A DNA stretch of 64,000 bases from assembly GCA_035048495.1 (NCBI GenBank), contig CM068543.1, positions 32,799,096 through 32,863,095 of the forward strand, written 5' to 3'. Under the pieces are notes generated by a model. That model searched no databases, had not been told where the DNA came from, and saw nothing but the letters and a program-made list of their open reading frames with translations. How positions within the stretch are numbered: position 1 is the stretch's first letter; every line of letters starts with the position of its first letter. Source of the stretch: Euptelea pleiosperma. Its lineage: Eukaryota; Streptophyta; Magnoliopsida; Ranunculales; Eupteleaceae. Of the stretch, positions 54,683 to 64,000 are shown one piece after another. The position numbers and the translations under genes are program-made.

Positions 54683-55711
54683 TATTATCTGTATGATATA
54701 TTCACAGAAAATAGAAGAATAGGATAAGAGAATAAAATAACAAAATTAATCAAAATAAAAACTTACGGCTTATTGGCAAGTATAATTGATCGAGGCTTGT
54801 GTTGTACACAATAGCCTTAAGACAAATTCGTCTCCTTATTGTAGTGCTAAAGGTCTCTGGACGTCTGTCTCCCAGGATATAACGATCTCTGCGTGAGGAA
54901 ATAACACTTAATCCACATGCCTAGTGAATCGATACTGTATTCGTACTCTCACAGAAGAAAACTTATAAAATCCGGATAAATTGTTAAAAGCATAGAAATT
55001 CTGTGTGTTTTTGAAAGAAGGGACGAAATAGGATTAAATAAAGAAGGAGGTTTGAGACGGTTACATAACTGCTTAATGGTTATACCTATGTTCGATCAAT
55101 CAGAATAACTGTCTGACAGTTATTCCCATATTCAATGAACTAGAGAAAATAATGAATTCGTCCAAGTAAAAAAGGAAAGCCCGAAGCCCAATAGCGGTCC
55201 ATAAATAAAGTAGAAAAACTTTAGGTATTCGTGCACCCACGTGAGGCTTAAAGTCGGGATTTGCACCCCCTACGCGCGTGACACGTGCAGGACGCACGCC
55301 GCCAGTGGGCACGCATTAAGGAATTTCGGATCCCAAGATCCAAATCCTTTTATTCCTCATGGGCCCCCATGTGCGCGCGAGCCCATCCACTATTCACTTT
55401 GTGCTTACAAATCTCTATAGAAAAACTTTATATATTGCATTCCAATCTTGTTGTTTTCCAACGAGGGACTAAAGTTTTTCACAAACTTTACTCACTTGCA
55501 AACATTACAAGTAGTATAGTTTGGAGTCAATTTTTCATTCACCCACAAAGAGTCTTGGTTAAATAATTTAACCACATTATTCCATACCAAGGAGATGAAA
55601 AATCTACATGGATCCGCCTCAAAAGATAAGTGGGTCCCACTTTTATTTATGCTCAAAGTGACCTCGTTAGTCACTTTTTTAGGTTTTTTTTCAACCCGGA
55701 TTTTTCCAACA
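54683..55711 (-). repeat. 3' LTR of minus-strand copia (1029 bp)
   Basis: Colinear with 60222-61252, with scattered substitutions. On the minus strand it starts TGTTGGAAAAATCC right after the PPT and should end ..ACAGATAACA; the terminal CA is mutated to TA. Confidence 0.9.
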
Positions 55712-56290
55712 ATCCCCCACATGAATCAAAAGGGAGAAAACGAAAAAGAAGATAAAAATATTAAAATAATAGAGGGTACAAATAGGAATAGTCTTGCATT
55801 GTGTAAGGTAGCTTGTAGCTTTGAACCTTCCCTAGTGAAAATCTATCAGATTTACTAGCTAATTAGTGAACGTGATGTCTTAAACTGTTTAGTCGTTTGT
55901 GCAAATCAAAACAATAAACTTCACACAAGTCTTTTCCAGACACAGTCGGTTCTCACGGTTGTGTTCATTTTGGCCTTGAACATTCCCAGATTCATGAGTG
56001 CTTTAAAGAATTCAGCCTTTACTAATTCTTATAAAACCGGCCCAGTTCTACACTCACATAGGTGATTAACTATGAAAAGTACCCTATTGTACTCCACTTG
56101 TTTATAACAAGATATAGAAATCATTAAAAATAAAGCTTATCCTGGTCATTCGCCACATGCAATACTATTACATCAAAGGAATAGGTTGGAGAGATAATCT
56201 CCTTAATGTTACTGATAAATCACTCACAACTAGTTTTCCTATTGAACCTAGATCTTGGGATCTCCAGTCAACTAAGTTAGGTTTCCATTG
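55712..56290 (-). other. Polypurine tract and 3' non-coding region of minus-strand copia
   Basis: On the minus strand ATTCATGTGGGGGAT runs into TGTTGG of the LTR, a standard PPT-LTR junction (55712-55725). The rest between PPT and RNase H has no frame. Confidence 0.7.
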
Positions 56291-58690
56291 AGATGATTTC
56301 AAGATATAGGCTTTAAGCCCATTCCCCTCGATGTGCAGTATATTTGATCTCTAGATAACCCTTTAGTAAGTGGATCCGCTAGGTTATTCTTTGACTTCCA
56401 AAATCCATAGAAATAATTTCACTAGAGAGCAACTGCTTCACGGTATTGTGTCTACGACGGATATATCGTGACTTACCGTTATACATATTATTCTGTGCCC
56501 TGGCTATAGCCGCTTGATTCTCACAATGTATACATAAGGCAGACACAGGTTTTTGCCATAAAAGAATATCCTCTAAGAATTGTCAAAGCCATTCAGCTTC
56601 TTCTCCAGCCTTATCTAGTGCAATAAATTTCGATTCCATCGTTGATCGGGCTATGCATGTTTGTTTTGAGATTTTCAAGATACGGCTGCACCTCCAAGTG
56701 TGAATACATATCCACTTGTGGATTTAGACTCTTCGAATCTGATATCCAGTTAGCATCACTGTATCCTTTTAGTACAGCTGGATATCTTGTATAGTGCAAC
56801 CTATAGTCTAGGGTGTACCGTAAGTAATTCAAAACCCTGACTAATGTTTCCCAATGATCAGATCCTGGGTTACTAATATATCTACTCAATTTGCTTACCG
56901 AGTAAGTAATATCTGGTCTAGTACGGTTCATAATATACATTAAACTGCCTATTATCTGAGAATATTCCAATTGGGATATAGTCTTACTTGTATTTTTCTT
57001 TAATTTTTGATTTGGATCAAGAGGAGTTTTTGTTGGATTAGTATCATACTTGTTGAATATTTTAAGCATTTTCTCAATATAATGCGATTGAGATAAAACA
57101 AATCCATTTGATGTCCTTGTAATTTTAATTCCAAGAATTACATCAGCAACTCCCATGTCCTTCATATCAAAATTATTGGACAACATATTTTTAATAGACT
57201 TAATTACATTAGTGTTAGTCCATACAATGAGCATATCATCAACATATAGACAAACTATAACACATGCTTCATTAATGTTCTTAATGTAGACATATTTGTC
57301 GCATTCATTAATTTTGAATCAATTTTTCATCATGACACAATCAAATTTTTCATGCCATTGCTTGGGTGCTTGTTTCAATCCATAAAATGATTTTATAAGT
57401 CCGCATACTTTCTTTTCTTGTCCTTTGACAATAAAGCCCTTTGGTTGTTCTATATATATCTCTTCATTTAATTCACCATTTAGAAATGCTATTTTAACAT
57501 CAATTTGATGTATTTCAAGCTTATGCAATACTGTAATAGCTACCAACATTTGTATGGATGTTATTCTAGTAACAGGTGAATATGTATCAAAGTAATCTAG
57601 GCCTTCTTTTTGCCTATATCCTTTGGCCACGAGTCTAGCTTTATATTTGTCAATGGAGCAATCGGCTTTCATCTTCCTTTTGAAAATCCATTTGCAACCA
57701 ATCGGTTTGTTGCATGGTGGAAGATCCACCAATTCCCAAGTATGGTTTTGAATTATGGATTCAATTTTGCTCTTTATAGCTTCTTTCCATGATGTGGCTT
57801 CTAACAAGTATGTTAGAAAATCTGGACCAAATGATTTTTCTGTCCTTATTCTTTTGCTTCTCCTTTGTTCATTATCAGGTGTATTTTCATGCTGATTGCT
57901 ACTTGAAGCAACATCACATGTTCTCTTATGAGAATATAAATTGTGATCACTTTTGTTAGGAAATGTATTTTCAAAAAATTCAACATCTTGTGACTCAATG
58001 ATAGTGTTATCATGTATGTCGGTTACACCCGATTTATGAACAAGGAACCTGAAAGTATTGCTATTAATAGCATGACCAATGTAAATGCAATCAACTGTTT
58101 TGGGTCCTAATTTTGTTTGTTTAGAAGGCGGAACAACCACCTTTGCAAGGCACCCCCCCACACCTTCAAGAATTTATAGGAAGGCACTTTGCCTTTCCAA
58201 AATTCACATGGGGTTTTGTCTAGCTTTTTATGGGGAACTTTATTAAGTATATAATTTGCATAAAGCAATGCTTCCCCCACAAATTCTGTGGTAATCCAGA
58301 ACTTATAAGCATAGCGTTTACCATCCCTTTCAATGTCTTATTTTTCCGTTTAGCAATTCCATTTTGCTGAGGTGAAAAAGGAGCAGTAGTTTGGTGAATA
58401 ATACCATGTTGAGCACAAAACTCATAAAATGGTAATGACTCATATTCACCACCTCGGTTCGTTCTGAGATTCTTAATCTTTTTGTTCAATTGATTCTCAA
58501 CCTCATTTTTATAAATGAGAAACATGTTCATTGCCTCATCATTGCTATGTAATAAATATATATAACAGTATCTAGTACAATCATCAATGAACGTAATGAA
58601 GTAATTTTTACCTCCTCGGGTTTGAACAAATTTCAAATCACAAAGATTGCTATGAATCAATTCTAAGGGTTCAGTGCTTCTATGTATGGA
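56291..58690 (-). pseudogene. copia pol: integrase, RT and RNase H, broken
   Basis: Reading minus. Integrase core 58660-58220: all three catalytic acids are substituted (IHSNLCDLK, LRTNRGGEY and GIAKRKNKTL, where the family has Asp, Asp and Glu). A frame change leads to the integrase C-terminus (TVDCIYIGHAINSNTFRFLV). Reverse transcriptase 57800-57100: CKWIFKRKMKAD, IHQIDVKIAFLNGELNEEIY, FYGLKQAPKQWHEKF; a stop follows, then the catalytic box LYVDDM at ~57245, intact. RNase H from ~56900: [10 protein letters not shown]; later parts are in shifted frames, e.g. ENQAAIARAQN and RRRHNTVKQLL, to ~56290. Confidence 0.88.
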
Positions 58691-59177
58691 GTGAAGTAGT
58701 TATTTTACAAATTTAGATTCTACACATATTTCACATTTATGATTTGTATCAATTTCAAATTTGGGCAGCAATCCTAGATTCATTAATCTTTTTAAAGATC
58801 CATAATTGACATGTCCTAATCTAGAATGCCAAACATTAAACAACTCAAGTATGTAAGCAGACGAAGAAATAGCTTTATTATAATGAGATATCATTACATT
58901 GAGTTTGAATAGTCCATCACATTGATACCCTTTTTCCACAAACATACCTCTCTTTATAAGGATAAACTTATCCGACTCAAACACTAATTTGAATCCTTTC
59001 TTACTCAATAAGAATCTAGATACAAGGTTCTTACGAATATCAGATACACGAAGTACATCGTTCAATGTTAAAACTTTCTCAGAAGTGAATTTCAGTAGGA
59101 CTTTGCCTTTTCCTTCAACCTTTGAAATTGAAGAGTTGCCCATAAACAACTGTTCATCATGTTCCACTTTTGTGTAT
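58691..59177 (-). pseudogene. copia pol: protease tail and pre-integrase zinc region
   Basis: Continues the protease fold (VEGKGKVLLKF, VLTLNDVLRVSDIRKNLVS) and ends with the HHCC-type region (NVWHSRLGHVNYGSLKRLM then CEICVESKFVK). All four zinc ligands are present. A stop before 58691 separates it from the integrase core. Confidence 0.8.
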
Positions 59178-60175
59178 TCAATGAATAGTGCTTTGTCGAA
59201 ACATATGTCTTGTAGAACCTATGTCCACCCACCATCCTTTGTTATTTTCAGTCAAGTTAACTTCAGAGATAACTGTTGACAAATTGAGATGAGACACCAT
59301 GGCTGAAAGATTTTCTACTTCTGTCATGTTTGTTTGAGCCGATTTATCCTTTGTAAGGTCTTGATTCTTACGCTTGCGACAGTCCTTGGCTAGATGTCCG
59401 GGTTTGTTGCACACATAGCAACTACCCTTGAACTTTTTAAACTTCTTGCCTTTAGGACCTTGATTCGGATTCTGTCTTTTCTTGTTGAAAGATTTTGACT
59501 TGATCTTTGAAGAGCTTTCTTCTACCATATTGGCCTTTGCATCCACATTATTTATTTTGGAGTTCTTTTCATTACCCTTGTTGTCTTCTTCAATCCTCAT
59601 ACGTACAATCAAGTCCTCTAACTTCATCTCTTTACGCTTGTGCTTCAAATAATTCTTGAAATCCTTCCAAGATGGCGGTAATTTTTCAATTATCGAAGCC
59701 ACTTGGAATGATTCGCTAATACTCATGCCTTCTACATGAATTTCATGTAAAATAATTTGAAGATCTTGGATTTGATTAATTACTACTTTGGAATCTGTCA
59801 TTTTAAAATCCAGAAATCTGCCAATAACAAATTTCTTTAATTCGACATCTTCTGTTTTATATTTTTTATCCAAAGATTCCCATAATTCCTTAGCAGTTGT
59901 AATCGGACTATAAACACTATATAAAGTGTTGTCCAATCCTTTGATAATATAATTTTGGCATAGGAAATCAGAATGTTTCCAAGCCTCAACAGCAGCAATA
60001 GTAGTTTTGTCAGTCTCGTGCTCTTTTAGATCAGGGGCTTCCTCATTTAGGAATTTTGCCAGATTTAATGTTGTCAGATAGAACAACATTTTCTGTTGCC
60101 ACCTCTTAAAATCTGAACCATTAAACCGTTCGGTTTCTCTTGGTTGCTCAATGGAGGATTCATCTTCTCTGTTTC
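59178..60175 (-). pseudogene. copia gag with start of protease, almost open
   Basis: A 303-codon open frame begins at 60089, but conserved gag text extends upstream in the same frame to ~60170 (ERFNGSDFKRWQQKML), so that Met is internal. The only upstream ATG, at 60164, is one base out of frame, implying a small indel. Features: LYSVYSPITTAKELWESLDKK, IEKLPPSWKDFKNYL, a basic Lys-rich region, and an intact zinc knuckle CYVCNKPGHLAKDC (59420-59380). Then WWVDIGSTRHMF, the protease active site with Asp and Gly kept and Ile in place of Thr or Ser. Confidence 0.85.
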
Positions 60176-60221
60176 TGTGAAACTAGAATAACACAGATGA
60201 AAATAGAATTTGTCATAAGAT

Positions 60222-61252
60222 TGTTATCTGTATGATATATTCACAGAAAATAGAAGAATATGAGAGGAGAATAAAATAACAAAATTAATCAAAATAAAAA
60301 CTTACGGCTTACTGGCAAGTATAATTGATCGAGGCTTGTGTTGTACACAATATCCTTAAGACAAATTTGTCCCCTTATTGCAATGTTAAAGGTCGCTAGA
60401 CGTCTGTCTCCCAGGATACAACGATCTCAGCGTGAGAAAATAGCACTTAATCCGCACGCCTAGCAAACCGGAACTACGTTCGTTCTCTCACAAAAGAAAA
60501 CTTATAAAATCTAGAGAAATTGTTAAAAGCATAGAAATTCTGTGTGTGTTTTTGAAAGAGGGGACAAAATAGGATTAAATAGATAAGAAAGTGGTTCGAG
60601 ACGGTTACATAACCGATTGACGGTTATACCCATGTTTAATGATTCAGAATAAATGTTTGACAGTTATTCCCATATTCAATGAACCAGATAAAACAATGAA
60701 TTCGCCCAAGTCAAGAAGGAAAGCCCGAAGCCCAATTTGGCCCATAAATAAAGTAGCAAAACTTTAGGTATTCGTGCACCCACGTGAGGCTTAAAGCCAG
60801 GATTTGCACCCCCCTGCACGCGTGCAGGACACACGCCGCCAGCGGGCGTGCATTAAGGAATTTCGGATCCCAAGATCCAAATCTTTTATTCCTCATAGGT
60901 CCCCGTGTGCGCGCGAGCCCATCCGCTATTCACTTTGTGCTTACAAGTCTCTATGGAACAACTTCTATATATAGTTGCATTCCAATCTTGTTGTTTTCCA
61001 ATGTGGGACTAAAGTTTTTCACAAACTTTACTCACTTACAAACAGTACAAGTATGGTAGTTTGGAGTCAATTCTTCATTCACCCATAAAAGGTCTTGGTT
61101 AAATAATTTAACCACATTATTCTCCATACCAAGGAGATGAAAAATCAACATGGACCCGTCTCAAAAGGTAAGTGGGTCCCACTTTTATTTATGCCCAAAG
61201 TGACACCGTTAGTCACTTTTTCAGGTTTTTTTCAACCCCGATTTTTCCAACA
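60222..61252 (-). repeat. 5' LTR of minus-strand copia (1031 bp)
   Basis: Starts (plus view) TGTTATCTGTATGATATATT and ends ATTTTTCCAACA. On the minus strand the leader follows with ATCTTATGACAAATTC, which does not match the common initiator-Met PBS; another tRNA primer is possible. Confidence 0.9.
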
Positions 61253-61257
61253 AAAAC

Positions 61258-61337
61258 TACCGTGTAACTTTTATTATAAATAGAGATTGTTCTCTACTGG
61301 TTTAAACATGGGAGAATAGCCACAAATATTGATCACA
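61258..61337 (+). repeat. Short copia LTR, right part
   Basis: Continuation of the LTR begun at 54560. Contains TTATTATAAATAGAGA (~61270, possible TATA box) and ends ATTGATCACA. Confidence 0.75.
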
Positions 61338-61348
61338 TGGTATCAGAG
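61338..61348 (+). other. Primer-binding site, initiator-tRNA-Met type
   Basis: TGGTATCAGAG directly follows the CA end of the split LTR, matching the standard plant copia site. Confidence 0.85.
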
Positions 61349-61423
61349 TAGATCCTCACTAAAACAATCCAACAATAAATCCAGTAGAAACATGCTGCCA
61401 TCTTTTTCCCTTTTACGACTATC

Positions 61424-62475
61424 ATGGCCAACAACAACCCCACTAATGCTTCCTTCGCCACAGCTCATCCTCCAGCTTCAAATCTAACCATCCCCTCCCC
61501 TACCACCCTCCAAGCCGCACCTCTCCATCACATTCTCAAATTGGACCGTCACAATTCTCTACTGTGGCGTACACAATTCTCTCCCATTCTCGTCGGATAT
61601 GATCTTGAAGGTTTCGTTGATGGAACCATTGATCCTCCCCCTCATCTCCTCCCCGACGGTTCGCCCATTGTGGCTTACAAAACTTAGCGCAAGCAAGATC
61701 AAATTCTTTTGGGTTGGATCCTTTCATCCGTATTGGAGACCGTTCCTTCCCATGTGGTGGGTCTTAACACCTCTCGTGCCGTTTGGTTAGCACTTGAATA
61801 TCAGTTAGCCTCACGATCTCGTGCCTGCATTATGCAAATCCACCGGGAACTTCAAACCATGTGGAAAGGTAGCCTTACCATGCCCGACTACCTCCACAAA
61901 GCAAAGCACCTTTCCGATAGCCTTGCCGCTTCCGGCAATTCCATGAAGGACTCTGATTTTTAGGAAGTAATTCTTAATGGCCTAGATTCGGCTTATGATG
62001 CGATTGTGACCACCTTGGCTGCAACATTGGATACCACTCCCATGGAGGATTTTCAAGCCCATCTCCTTGCTTTTGAGTTGCGCCTTGATGCCCAAACGAA
62101 TGCACTTATGGCTGCCCCAATTGTTAACATTGCCACCAATAATCGTTGCCCTCCTCAATCAGGTAACTGTAACCGTGGACGACAATACTTCAATCGCAAC
62201 CGTGGTCAAGGTCGCTCAAACTATCGTCCGTAGCATTCTTCACATCCAACGGGCACATCCGTGGGTCCTTGTCAGCTATGTAGACGCAAGAATCATTTAG
62301 CTTCATCTTGTTGGTTTCGATTTGATCAAAACTTCCAAGCTGCACCACCCACTTCTCAAGCTACAGCATATGTTGCCTCTTCGACCTCGGCAAATGACTA
62401 TAATTAGTACCCTGATAGTGGTGCCACAAACTATGTAATGGGCAAATCTCAACAACCTAAACCTTCGTTCTGAAT
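61424..62475 (+). pseudogene. Ale/Retrofit copia gag and protease start, in-frame stops
   Basis: ATG at 61424 opens one continuous frame to ~62475, broken only by stops at 61685, 61961, 62231 and ~62405. Segments: HHILKLDRHNSLLWRTQF, YDLEGFVDGTIDPPP, WLALEYQLASRSRACIMQIH, LTMPDYLHKAKHLSDSLA. The C-terminus is Asn/Arg/Gln-rich (RGRQYFNRNRGQGRSNYRP), followed by an intact knuckle CQLCRRKNHLASSC. The protease active site YPDSGATNYV comes straight after a TAG where the family usually has Trp. A frame change then leads into the pol frame. Confidence 0.85.
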
Positions 62476-64000
62476 ACAAAGGCCCTGATCAACTCCGTAT
62501 CGGTAATGGTTCTGGACTCCCTATCTCCAATGTTGGTATGTCCACTTTATCTAGCCCTCATCGCAATTTTTTTCTCAATAATGTTTTAGATGTCCCTTCC
62601 ATTTCAACTAACCTTTTATCCGTTTCTAAATTTACTCATGATAATGATGTATTTTTTGAATTTCACCCTCGATTTTTTGTGGTCAAGGATCGGCATACGA
62701 GGAAGGTTGTTCTACAAGGCCCGAATAGGAATGGACTCTATTGCCTTACTTCAAGTAGTGATTCTCTATCTTTATCATCCTTTCCATCTGCCCTCATTGG
62801 TGAGCGTGCCTCAATTGACTCGTGGCATCGTCGTCTCGGTCATCTAATGTTACAAACAGTTAAAGAAGTCATTGCCTCTCATTCTCTTCCGCTTTCAAAT
62901 AAAGTACCTAGTTTTTGTAGACCTTACCAATCTAGTAAGAGTCACCAATTAGCGATTCAATATAGCTCCACTATTCTTCAGGATCCATTAGAATTGGTTG
63001 TTGCTGACATTTGTGGCCCAGCCCCAGTTACATCTCACAATGGTTTTCGTTATTATTTACTTTTGATGGATGCATTTAGTAAATATGTTTGACTTTACCC
63101 ACATACTCACAGTTCTGATGCACTCAAAGTATTCATCTCTTTTAAATCCAAAATTGAGAATTTCCTTGATCATAAAATTAAAACTTTTCAATCAAACAAT
63201 GGTGGAGAATTTACCTAATTCAAATCTTACTTGGAATCCCAAGGCATTACCCATTGGTTTTCATGCCCTCACACCCCTCAACAAAATGGTCTTGCCGAGC
63301 GCTGACATAAGCATATTGTGGAAACCGGCCTTGCACTGTTGCATTGTGCCTCCGCTCCCCTCACATATTGGGTTGAAGCATTCTCCACCTCAGCTTACTT
63401 GGTCAATCGCCTACCCACATCCACATTAAACCACAAAACTCCTATTGAAGTGTTGTTTGGAACCTCCCCTGTCTATAGCTCATTACGTGTTTTTGGGTGT
63501 GAATGTTTTCCCCATCTCTGACCTTATAATGCTCATAAGCTCCTTCCCCGGTCTCTTTCGTGTGTGTTCATTGGCTACATCCCAATTCACAAAGGTTTTC
63601 AATGCCTTCATCTTCCTACCGGCCGCTTCTATATATCACGACATGTGAAGTTCAATGAAGACTCATTCCCATTCATGGCGTTGCAACAGTCTTCCCAAAT
63701 ATATGCCATGCATCCCTCTCGCCACACAACCTCATCCATTACCCTTCCTACCCCACCAATACCATGGCCTATCCCTCCTAGTATACACGACCTCCAAACC
63801 CCACCCATGCGTGCCTCCACTAACCATACTACCTCTAGTGCAATCCACCCACCTTATACATCCCCACCAATGCCCGAAACAACATCATCCCCACCCATGG
63901 CCGTCTCGGACCCGAACCCTCATCATCCACACCCATAGTTGGGCCATCATCATCATCCTCTACCTTACCGAATCCCTCCATCTTCTCATCTCCAGAACCA
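62476..64000 (+). pseudogene. Ale/Retrofit copia pol, protease to integrase, cut by window end
   Basis: One frame runs from ~62478 to the end, with stops at 63090, 63217, 63303, 63519 and 63936. Protease rest: NVLDVPSISTNLLSVSKF. Pre-integrase: WHRRLGHLMLQTVKEV, with the last zinc pair reading CRPY (Cys to Tyr). Integrase: ADICGPAPVTSHNGFRYYL holds the first Asp; FQSNNGGEFT has Asn for the second Asp; NGLAER keeps the Glu. C-terminus: VFGCECFPHL, SCVFIGYIPIHKGFQCLHL, then a Pro/Thr/His-rich linker before RT. Confidence 0.85.

Larger units (their letters stand above)
54683..61252 (-). mobile_element. Near-complete Ty1/copia element, 6570 bp, minus strand
   Basis: LTRs 54683-55711 (3') and 60222-61252 (5'), flanked by perfect AAAAC duplications at 54678-54682 and 61253-61257. 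Internal order on the minus strand is gag, protease, integrase, RT, RNase H, PPT. It sits inside the 203-bp LTR of the element that continues at 61338. Both LTRs end (plus view) ATTTTTCCAACA; the left copy begins TATTATCTG where the right has TGTTATCTG. Coding frames contain stops and active-site losses, so it is not autonomous. Confidence 0.9.
61338..64000 (+). mobile_element. Ale/Retrofit-type copia element, runs past window end
   Basis: Short LTR (203 bp, split), PBS, gag at 61424, protease at ~62410, integrase 62800-63650, linker to 64000. Gag with DLEGFVDGTIDPPPHLL and a UBN2-like region fits the Ale/Retrofit lineage. RT and RNase H would lie beyond the window. Confidence 0.8.

Noticed and set aside
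61338..61348. Part of a tRNA gene
   Set aside because: TGGTATCAGAG is the primer-binding site complementary to a tRNA end; no cloverleaf follows.

Overview
The window is repeat-dense nuclear DNA of a flowering plant. Nothing in it looks bacterial: there are no operons, no ribosome-binding-site-spaced genes, no CRISPR array and no recognisable tRNA or rRNA. It contains layered Ty1/copia and Ty3/gypsy retrotransposons, solo LTRs inserted into LTRs, one candidate gene-capturing Helitron, a LINE remnant and a cluster of foldback MITEs. I cannot name the species from sequence alone. No host protein-coding gene is convincingly intact; all recognisable host-like exons are broken fragments.

Layout. 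1-9055: two halves of Sirevirus-like copia elements meeting head to head near 2350. The minus half has a partial LTR and gag tail. The plus half has broken gag/pol and a 1.54 kb 3' LTR. 9056-13450: unassigned DNA and a degenerate tandem array holding a ~2.55 kb LTR of a second family, called family B here. 13451-16021: a Sirevirus 5' LTR, primer-binding site (PBS) and broken gag. 16022-32985: family B territory. It holds a partial LTR, one element with LTR, PBS, a 509-codon gag-like frame and no pol, and a pile of LTRs inside LTRs (24774-32985). 32986-44708: a second Sirevirus, carrying an envelope-like downstream ORF and a 1.46 kb 3' LTR. It is interrupted at 33994-40146 by a Helitron-like element that carries an ARF-GAP first exon and TOPLESS-like WD40 exons.

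44709-45850: LINE tail (zinc-finger domain plus RNase H). 45849-50201: a MITE cluster, several members with 8- or 9-bp target duplications and G-box-containing arms. 50202-53560: unassigned DNA with weak exon-like pieces and another foldback element. 53560-54530: two ~684-bp tandem units of gypsy LTR end, PBS and pol tail. 54560-64000: an Ale/Retrofit-type copia whose 203-bp LTR was split by a 6.57 kb minus-strand copia flanked by a perfect AAAAC duplication. The Ale gag/pol continues past the window end.

Nearly all coding capacity belonged to mobile elements and is decayed. Many changes fit G-to-A (C-to-T) decay, such as TGG to stop and Asp to Asn, as expected in methylated DNA. The best candidates for something new are the Helitron's captured fragments, the MITE nest, the conserved palindromes in both LTR families, and the pol-less element that retains a long gag-like frame.
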